This document shows, piece after piece, positions 12,967-18,251 of a DNA stretch of 18,251 nt. This DNA comes from Clostridia bacterium (GTDB taxonomy: Bacteria > Bacillota > Clostridia > TANB77 > CAG-465): contig CAAHEI010000052.1 in NCBI GenBank assembly GCA_900772475.1, positions 1 to 18,251 on the forward strand, written 5' to 3'. Each line of letters begins with the position of its first letter. The first letter of the stretch is position 1. Position numbers and translations under genes: made by a program. The notes below the pieces were generated by a model. That model was given only the letters and a program-made list of their open reading frames with translations. It had not been told where the DNA came from and made no database searches.

Positions 12967-15726
12967 ATGAAATTAATTGAAAAAATATTTGGATCATATA
13001 GTAAAAGAGAAATAAATAAAATACTTCCTACTATTGATAAGATAGAGGAAATAGAAAAAGGTTTAAAGGATTTAACTGATGAAGAATTGAGAAATAAAAC
13101 AGAGGAATTCAAAAATAGGTTAAAGAATGGTGAAACTTTAGAGGATATTTTACCAGAAGCTTTTGCAACAGTTGCAGAGGCTAGTAGTAGAGTCCTTGGA
13201 ATGAGACACTTTAGAGTTCAGCTTATTGGTGGTATGATACTTCACCAAGGAAGAATCGCTGAAATGAAAACAGGTGAAGGTAAAACTTTAGTTGCGACAC
13301 TTCCAGTATATTTAAATGCTTTAAGTGGAAAAGGTGTTCATGTTGTTACTGTAAATGATTATCTTGCTAAGCGTGATGGAACATGGATGGGAAAATTATA
13401 TAAATTTTTGGGTTTAAGTGTTGGAATTGTACTTGGAGGAATGAATTCTGAGGAAAAGAGAAAAGCTTATGCTTGTGATATAACATACGGAACAAATAAT
13501 GAGTTTGGATTTGATTATCTAAGAGATAATATGGCAATGGCTAAAAAAGACATGGTTCAAAGAGAATTAAATTATGCTATTGTTGATGAAATAGATAGTA
13601 TCCTTATTGATGAGGCTCGTACTCCTCTTATAATTTCTGGTATGGTAAATAAACAAAATGATTTATATGTAAGGGCAGATAAGTTTGCAAGAGGACTTAA
13701 GGCTAAGGTTATTGTTGAAAATAATGATAAGGAATTTGATGAGTCTGATAATGACTTTGATTATGTTGTTGATTTAAAGGCTCATACTGCAGCACTTACT
13801 GATAGAGGTACAAAGAAAGCTGAAGAATTCTTTGGAGTTGAGTCTTTATCAGATGTAGATAATCTAACTTTATCTCATTATATAAATCAAGCAATTCGTG
13901 CTTATGGTATTATGAAAAAAGATAAAGATTATATCGTAAGAGATGGTCAAGTTTTAATTGTTGATGAATTTACTGGACGTATTATGGAAGGTAGAAGATA
14001 TAGTGATGGATTACACCAAGCAATTGAAGCTAAAGAGAGAGTTAAGATTGCTTCTGAAAGTCAAACTTTGGCTACAATTACTTTCCAAAATTATTTTAGA
14101 TTATATAACAAACTTTCAGGTATGACAGGTACAGCTAAGACTGAAGAAGATGAATTTAAGGGAATTTATAAACTTGATGTAATTGAAATACCTACAAATA
14201 AAGAGGTTATAAGAAAAGACTTAAATGATGTAATCTATAAAACTAAACAAGCAAAATATAATGCAATTATTGAAGATGTTAAGGCAAGTTATGAAAAGGG
14301 ACAACCAGTACTAGTTGGTACCGTTTCAATTGATATTTCGGAAATTTTGAGTAATATGCTAAGAAAAGAGAAAATTCCTCATCAAGTTCTTAATGCTAAA
14401 TTTCATGAAAAAGAAGCAGAAATTATAGCTCAAGCTGGTAAGTATAAATCAGTTACAATTGCAACAAATATGGCAGGGCGTGGTACTGATATTATGCTTG
14501 GAGGAAACTTAGAATATACTGTAAAAGAGGAACTTGCTAAAAAAGGATATTCTAGTGATGTTATTGAAATGGCTATTACTCCAATATCTTATAACAATGA
14601 TGAAGTTACAAAAGCTCAAGAAGATATTAAGAAAATAGAGGAAAAATTAAAGCCAGAATTTGAAGAAAATAGAGATAAAGTTATAAAGGCTGGAGGTCTT
14701 AAAATTATAGGTTCTGAGCGTCATGAATCAAGGCGTATAGACAATCAGTTAAGAGGTCGTTCTGGACGTCAAGGTGATATCGGTGAAACTAGATTTTATA
14801 TTTCCCTTGAAGATGACTTAATGAAACTTTTTGGATCTGATAGAATGAAAACTATGGTTGAAACTTTGGGACTTCCTGATGATATGCCACTTGAACAAAA
14901 AATGTTAAGTAGTGCTATAGAGACTGCTCAAAAGAAAGTTGAAGGACAAAATTATTCTGTAAGAAAGAGCGTTCTTGAGTATGATGATGTAATGAATACA
15001 CAAAGAGAGATTATTTACTCTCAAAGACGTGAGGTACTAAATTCAGAGGATCTATCTAAAGTTGTATTTAGTCTTGCTGAAGCTAAAATAAACAAAGTAG
15101 TAGAACAATTCTTTACTCATGCAGATAATATAGATGATGTAGATTTTGATACTTTAAATATTATGCTTAAAAATTTATTTGGTATTGATAATTTTATAAC
15201 AAAAGAGGATATACCTGAACTTGAAGACGAAAAAGTTAAAGCTAGTCTTATGAAAAAAATTGAAGATTTGTATGCTACTAGACATGAAGAGGCTAAGAAG
15301 TTAAATTCTGAAGAAATTCTTACTTCTATTGAACGTTATTTAATATTAAATACGGTAAATGAAAAATGGATAGATCATATTGATGCTATATCTGCTCTTA
15401 AAGATGGAATTGGACTTAGGGCTTATGGTCAATCAAAACCTATTGATGAGTATAAAATTGAAAGTTTTGAGATGTTTGAAGACTTGGTAAATTCTATTCA
15501 AGAAGAGGCAATAAGAGCAGTATTTTCTGTTAGACCAAAGTCTAAAGAGGAAATGGTAAGTGTTGAGAATAAAGAGGCAAATACTAAAACAATTCTTAAC
15601 ATGAATACAAACGAAGATGGTTCTAATAAAAAAGAACCTGTTGTAAGAAAAGATAAGAAGATTGGTAGGAATGATCCTTGTCCATGTGGAAGTGGTAAGA
15701 AATACAAACAATGCTGTGGTAAATAG
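12967..15726 (+). CDS. secA: Preprotein translocase ATPase SecA
   Basis: 919 residues, full family length, ATG preceded by GAGGTGG. It is the motor that pushes unfolded preproteins through SecYEG. Visible motifs: Walker A MKTGEGKT at 100-107, Walker B DEID at 207-210, the FDYLRDNMA signature shortly before it, the TNMAGRGTDI motor motif, RHESRRIDNQLRGRSGRQGD in the second motor domain, and the C-terminal zinc site (C905, C907, C916, C917) within the tail CPCGSGKKYKQCC. The usual neighbour prfB is not next to it; instead an EF-Tu-domain membrane protein follows after 91 bp. SecA would serve the signal-peptide protein at 1214-2923 and probably the prepilins. Confidence 0.98.
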   Translation: MKLIEKIFGSYSKREINKILPTIDKIEEIEKGLKDLTDEELRNKTEEFKNRLKNGETLEDILPEAFATVAEASSRVLGMRHFRVQLIGGMILHQGRIAEMKTGEGKTLVATLPVYLNALSGKGVHVVTVNDYLAKRDGTWMGKLYKFLGLSVGIVLGGMNSEEKRKAYACDITYGTNNEFGFDYLRDNMAMAKKDMVQRELNYAIVDEIDSILIDEARTPLIISGMVNKQNDLYVRADKFARGLKAKVIVENNDKEFDESDNDFDYVVDLKAHTAALTDRGTKKAEEFFGVESLSDVDNLTLSHYINQAIRAYGIMKKDKDYIVRDGQVLIVDEFTGRIMEGRRYSDGLHQAIEAKERVKIASESQTLATITFQNYFRLYNKLSGMTGTAKTEEDEFKGIYKLDVIEIPTNKEVIRKDLNDVIYKTKQAKYNAIIEDVKASYEKGQPVLVGTVSIDISEILSNMLRKEKIPHQVLNAKFHEKEAEIIAQAGKYKSVTIATNMAGRGTDIMLGGNLEYTVKEELAKKGYSSDVIEMAITPISYNNDEVTKAQEDIKKIEEKLKPEFEENRDKVIKAGGLKIIGSERHESRRIDNQLRGRSGRQGDIGETRFYISLEDDLMKLFGSDRMKTMVETLGLPDDMPLEQKMLSSAIETAQKKVEGQNYSVRKSVLEYDDVMNTQREIIYSQRREVLNSEDLSKVVFSLAEAKINKVVEQFFTHADNIDDVDFDTLNIMLKNLFGIDNFITKEDIPELEDEKVKASLMKKIEDLYATRHEEAKKLNSEEILTSIERYLILNTVNEKWIDHIDAISALKDGIGLRAYGQSKPIDEYKIESFEMFEDLVNSIQEEAIRAVFSVRPKSKEEMVSVENKEANTKTILNMNTNEDGSNKKEPVVRKDKKIGRNDPCPCGSGKKYKQCCGK

Positions 15727-15817
15727 CTTATTTTATAAGGGTTTGTACAATTAGAACTTGTAAATATTGTAGAAGTAAATTAGTAAATAAAAATTATAAT
15801 GATTAGGAGGTGAAAAG

Positions 15818-16729
15818 ATGAATCAAAATAATAATATAATAGGATACGACTCTCAAACAGGGCAACCAATATATGGAAATCAAAATATAAGTACACAACA
15901 ACCAATGCAACCACAAATGAATACAGGATATACACAACAACCAACACAACCCCAACCACATAAAAAGAGTAAAAAAGTTCTTGTTGTAATTGCGGTGTTG
16001 GCTATTATAATAATTGCTGGAATAGTATTATTTGGTAATCAAAGTAAAAAAGAAGCAACCAATAACGAACAATCTAACAACTCTGGTGTGGAAAATAATA
16101 ATGAAGAAAAAAACAATAGTTCAACTGGAAGTGTTGAAGCAGGAACAAATACTACTTATGATGAAAATGGTGCATTTTTATTTAGCATAGAAGATGTATT
16201 TACTATTACAGGTAGAGGTACTCTTGTGACAGGCAATGTACAAAGAGGGAAATTAAGAGTTGGTGATACAGTTCAAATTGTTGGATTAAGTGAAGAAATT
16301 CTAACAACAGAAGTGACAGGAATAGAAATGTTTAGAGAGCAAAAAGATGAAGCAACTGTTGGGGATAATGCAGGAATTGTTTTAAAGAATATTACAAGAG
16401 AACAAGTACAAAGAGGTCAAGTGTTGGCAAAACCAAACTCTATTGTAGCAGCAACAAAATTTGATGCAGATGTACACATTTTATCAAAAGAAGAAGGTGG
16501 TAGACATACTCCTTTCTTTGATGGATATAGACCACAATTCTATTTTAGAACTACTGATATAACAGGAGTTATTAACTTACCAGATAATATTGAGATGGTA
16601 AACCCAGGTGAAGATGTTTCAGTTACTACTACTTTAGTATCAAATGTTGCTATGGAAGTGGGAACTGAATTCTCTATCAGAGAAGGTGGAAGAACAGTTG
16701 GAAGAGGAACTATCACTAAAGTTTATTAA
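15818..16729 (+). CDS. Membrane-anchored protein with EF-Tu domains II and III but no GTPase domain
   Basis: 303 residues, with AGGAGGTG before the ATG. Residues 1-53 are a Gln/Pro/Asn-rich tail (GYDSQTGQPIYG at 9-20) ending in Lys-rich KKSKK; 54-73 is a membrane helix; 74-118 an Asn/Glu/Ser linker. From 119 it is strikingly like bacterial EF-Tu: SIEDVFTITGRGTLVTGNV (domain II start), VGDTVQIVGL, MFREQKDEATVGDNAG, RGQVLAKP, then domain III with KEEGGRHTPFFDGYRPQFYF, MVNPGEDV and IREGGRTVGRGTITKV at the C-terminus. The whole G domain (GHVDHGKT, DCPGH, NKCD motifs) is missing, so it cannot bind GTP as EF-Tu does. With Lys-rich residues before the helix, the EF-Tu half should face outside. The spacing after secA (91 bp) has only a weak promoter candidate (TTGTAC 15743-15748, TATTGT 15765-15770), so co-transcription with secA is possible. 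Function is unknown. Confidence 0.85.
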   Translation: MNQNNNIIGYDSQTGQPIYGNQNISTQQPMQPQMNTGYTQQPTQPQPHKKSKKVLVVIAVLAIIIIAGIVLFGNQSKKEATNNEQSNNSGVENNNEEKNNSSTGSVEAGTNTTYDENGAFLFSIEDVFTITGRGTLVTGNVQRGKLRVGDTVQIVGLSEEILTTEVTGIEMFREQKDEATVGDNAGIVLKNITREQVQRGQVLAKPNSIVAATKFDADVHILSKEEGGRHTPFFDGYRPQFYFRTTDITGVINLPDNIEMVNPGEDVSVTTTLVSNVAMEVGTEFSIREGGRTVGRGTITKVY

Positions 16730-16740
16730 AGGGGAAAAAT

Positions 16741-16812
16741 ATGGATTATACAGATATAATTTTAGTTAAAAGTATGTTCATATGTTATAGAAGTAATTAT
16801 TGTAAATGTTAA
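16741..16812 (+). CDS. Candidate 23-residue peptide
   Basis: ATG 16741 to TAA 16810-16812, with AGGGG six nt upstream and only 11 bp after the EF-Tu-domain gene. The peptide is hydrophobic at its N-terminus and has three Cys in its last nine residues (CYRSNYCKC). It lies ahead of the operon's terminator, so it would be transcribed. Without homologues this is only a candidate. Confidence 0.25.
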   Translation: MDYTDIILVKSMFICYRSNYCKC

Positions 16813-16843
16813 AATAAAACTGATAGAAAAATTCAATATAAAA

Positions 16844-16867
16844 TTGATAGAAATCTATCAGTTTTTT
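16844..16867 (+). terminator. Rho-independent terminator after the secA-side genes
   Basis: TTGATAG (16844-16850) pairs with CTATCAG (16855-16861; one G-T pair) across an AAAT loop, followed by TTTTTT. The same right arm can also pair with ACTGATAGA at 16819-16827, giving an alternative longer hairpin; the two left arms form a short direct repeat (TGATAGAAA). Confidence 0.8.
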
Positions 16868-16941
16868 AATGCAAAAAACACTGTATAATTAATATATCTT
16901 TTCCTTAAATTAAGAAATAAAAATGAAAGGAGTCGAAAAAT

Positions 16942-17088
16942 ATGAGAAAAGATATATTAAATGCTGTGAATGATTTAAAGGAGGTGAAAAATATGTTAAA
17001 CAAAACACTACTGAAAAAGGCATTAAATTAATCAGAAGATATTATGGAATAATTGGAAAAAAATAATAATTACTAGTATGAATGCTAA
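16942..17088 (+). pseudogene. Small ORF, probably a broken gene with three Gln-to-stop changes
   Basis: ATG 16942 has a good ribosome binding site (AAAGGAG). The frame reads MRKDILNAVNDLKEVKN... for 29 codons to TAA 17029. It continues in frame past TAA 17050 and TAG 17074 with sensible hydrophilic residues (SEDIME, LEKNNNY) to TAA 17086 inside the terminator stem. Each internal stop is one C-to-T change from a Gln codon. An internal AAGGAGGTG (from 16978) before ATG 16993 could start a 12-residue peptide. I read it as a decayed gene of about 48 codons; an intact 29-residue peptide (16942-17031) is the alternative. No family recognised. Confidence 0.35.
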
Positions 17089-17117
17089 CAGTTTTTGTTA
17101 GCGTTCTTTCTGTTTTT
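17081..17117 (+). terminator. Rho-independent terminator
   Basis: AATGCTAACA (17081-17090) pairs with TGTTAGCGTT (17096-17105; one G-T pair) across GTTTT, followed by a T-rich tract ending in TTTTT. It ends the unit containing the small ORF at 16942 and isolates the RhuM-family gene. The remaining 17118-17190 shows no feature. Confidence 0.8.
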
Positions 17118-17191
17118 AAAAGAACAAAATAATGATAAATATAACAAAAGTTATTAAATTTTGAAGATGAAGTGAATAAAATTTAATTTGG

Positions 17192-17201
17192 TCGAATTCG
17201 A
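17192..17201. promoter_or_regulatory. Palindrome upstream of the RhuM-family promoter
   Basis: TCGAATTCGA is a perfect 10-bp palindrome ending 9 bp before the -35 box. It stands out in composition from the surrounding AT-rich sequence and may be a protein-binding site. Confidence 0.3.
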
Positions 17202-17210
17202 GCAAATTGA

Positions 17211-17239
17211 TTGTTTAATAATGTAAAAAATAGTATAAT
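17211..17239 (+). promoter_or_regulatory. Promoter of the RhuM-family gene
   Basis: TTGTTT (17211-17216) and TATAAT (17234-17239) are separated by 17 bp, with a predicted start near 17246. The leader of about 40 nt carries AAGGAGGA (17273-17280) before the ATG. Confidence 0.7.
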
Positions 17240-17240
17240 A

Positions 17241-17256
17241 TCTAATATAAATTAGA
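17241..17256. promoter_or_regulatory. Operator-like inverted repeat over the transcription start
   Basis: TCTAAT-ATAA-ATTAGA is a perfect 6-bp inverted repeat with a 4-bp centre, lying directly downstream of the -10 and across the predicted +1. This is a classic place for a repressor. The downstream product has a putative DNA-binding N-terminus, so autoregulation is possible. Confidence 0.4.
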
Positions 17257-17286
17257 TAAAAAATATTAGGATAAGGAGGATAAAAC

Positions 17287-18251
17287 ATGGATAATAAATT
17301 AATTGGAAATGAGAAAAATATTTTGTTTTATAATGATGAAGAAGGTAATACAAAAGTAGAAGTATTATTAGAAAATGAAGATGTTTGGTTAAATGCAGAT
17401 GCATTAGCAGCACTTTTTAATGTTAAACGACCAGCAATTACGAAACATATAAATAATATTTATAAAGATGAAGAACTTGAAGAAAGAGGCACATGTTCCA
17501 AAATGGAACATATGGGTAACAATGGCAAACAAGTTTATAACACTAAGTATTATAATCTTGATATGATTATTTCTATTGGTTTTAGGGTTAATTCTAAGAA
17601 AGCAATTAAATTTAGGACTTGGGCAAATAAAATAATTAAAGATTATATGGTTCAAGGTTTTGCATTAAATGATGAAAGATTTTTAAAAGCAAAAAAATCT
17701 GATCAAGAGTATTTTAAAAGATTACTTGAAAGAATTAAATTAATTCGTACAAGCGAGAGAATGTTTTATCAAAAAATTACTGATATATTTGCTGAATGTT
17801 CTATTGATTATGATAAAAATAGTGATACTGCAATAACTTTTTATAAAACTATTCAAAATAAATTTCACTTTGCAATTACTGGAAACACTGCTGCTGAAAT
17901 AGTTTATAAAAGAGTGGATTCTAAAAAAGAAAATATGGGACTTACTACCTGGGAGAATTCACCTGATGGGAAGATCTTAAAATCTGATGTAATTATTGCC
18001 AAGAACTATTTAAATGAACAAGAAATTAAAAATTTAAATAATTTAGTAAACTTATTTTTGGATATCGCTGAAAATAATGCAGAAAGAAGTATAACAATGT
18101 ATATGGAAGATTGGAAAAATGAAGTAGAAAATGCCCTAAAAGTTTTTCATTATGAAGTTTTAGAAGGAAAAGGAAAAATCTCACATAAACAAGCAGTCGA
18201 AAAAGCAGAAAATGAATATGAAAAATATAAAGTTATACAGGATAAGAATTA
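17287..18251 (+). CDS. RhuM-family protein (right end cut off)
   Basis: At least 321 residues; the frame is open to the window edge (the last two bases, TA, begin the next codon). ATG 17287 follows AAGGAGGA. It matches the virulence-associated RhuM family: an N-terminal segment VWLNADALAALFNVKRPAITKHINNIYKDEEL (about 36-67) like the helix-turn-helix/ANT-type domain of phage antirepressors, then YYNLDMIISIGFRVNS and FRTWANKIIKDYMVQGFALNDERF, a strongly conserved RhuM block, and a C-terminal GKGKISHKQAVEKAENEYEKY. RhuM genes are scattered on mobile and defence islands; the molecular function is not established. Little more than the last few residues should be missing. Confidence 0.88.
   Translation, partial: MDNKLIGNEKNILFYNDEEGNTKVEVLLENEDVWLNADALAALFNVKRPAITKHINNIYKDEELEERGTCSKMEHMGNNGKQVYNTKYYNLDMIISIGFRVNSKKAIKFRTWANKIIKDYMVQGFALNDERFLKAKKSDQEYFKRLLERIKLIRTSERMFYQKITDIFAECSIDYDKNSDTAITFYKTIQNKFHFAITGNTAAEIVYKRVDSKKENMGLTTWENSPDGKILKSDVIIAKNYLNEQEIKNLNNLVNLFLDIAENNAERSITMYMEDWKNEVENALKVFHYEVLEGKGKISHKQAVEKAENEYEKYKVIQDKN

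Noticed and set aside
15433..15711. Minus-strand frames opposite the 3' end of secA
   Set aside because: secA is certain here, including its conserved zinc tail, and these frames lack ribosome binding sites.
16942..17088. Reassigned stop codons (TAA/TAG read as Gln)
   Set aside because: All intact genes in the window end at TAA, TAG or TGA without read-through, so the standard code applies and decay is the simpler reading.
17404..17655. Minus-strand frame inside the RhuM-family gene
   Set aside because: The plus-strand RhuM frame is strongly supported by conserved motifs, promoter and ribosome binding site.

Overview
The window is very AT-rich with short intergenic gaps, strong AGGAGG-type ribosome binding sites and standard stop codons. 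Together with a PilM-PilN fusion, an NPxTG-type sortase signal and a stand-alone TIGR03943/DUF1980-like domain, this suggests a Gram-positive, probably gut-associated clostridial (Bacillota) genome. I cannot name the species from sequence alone.

Layout. (1) Positions 1-2970 are a surface-protein region: the 3' end of a formylglycine-generating-enzyme-fold (C-type-lectin-like) protein whose last codons look like a hypermutated variable region; a decayed BspA-like cell-wall protein; and an intact BspA-like leucine-rich-repeat protein with a signal peptide and an NPSTG sorting signal. (2) Positions 3050-12280 are one co-directional type IV pilus operon: pilMN (fused), pilO, a small PilP-position membrane protein, a pilin, a fusion of a prepilin-peptidase N-terminal domain to a minor pilin, two further small prepilins, then pilB (extension ATPase), pilT (retraction ATPase) and pilC (platform protein). 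It ends at a strong bidirectional terminator. No secretin and no intact A24 peptidase domain are present; a secretin is not expected in a monoderm, but a working prepilin peptidase must lie elsewhere. (3) A convergent membrane-anchored DUF1980-C-like protein follows on the minus strand. (4) secA has its own strong extended -10 promoter and is followed by an unusual membrane protein made of a low-complexity N-terminus, one transmembrane helix and EF-Tu domains II and III without the GTPase domain. (5) About 550 bp with two terminators, a 23-codon ORF and a small broken ORF lead to a RhuM-family gene that runs off the right edge and has a clear promoter with a palindrome at the start site.

How it fits together. 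PilMN, PilO and the PilP-like protein would form the inner-membrane alignment complex; PilC and PilB polymerise and PilT depolymerises the pilus; the four prepilins supply the fibre and its tip. Only one of the four has the usual Glu at mature position 5, and that is the one fused to the peptidase-derived domain. SecA would export the LRR protein and insert the prepilins and the EF-Tu-barrel protein.

The most unusual items are the PilD(N-domain)-minor-pilin fusion (6647-7435), the membrane-anchored GTPase-less EF-Tu protein (15818-16729), the possible diversity-generating-retroelement variable region (103-198) and the decayed paralogue with a pseudoknot-capable insert upstream of the LRR gene. 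All assignments come from reading by eye; no database search was run.
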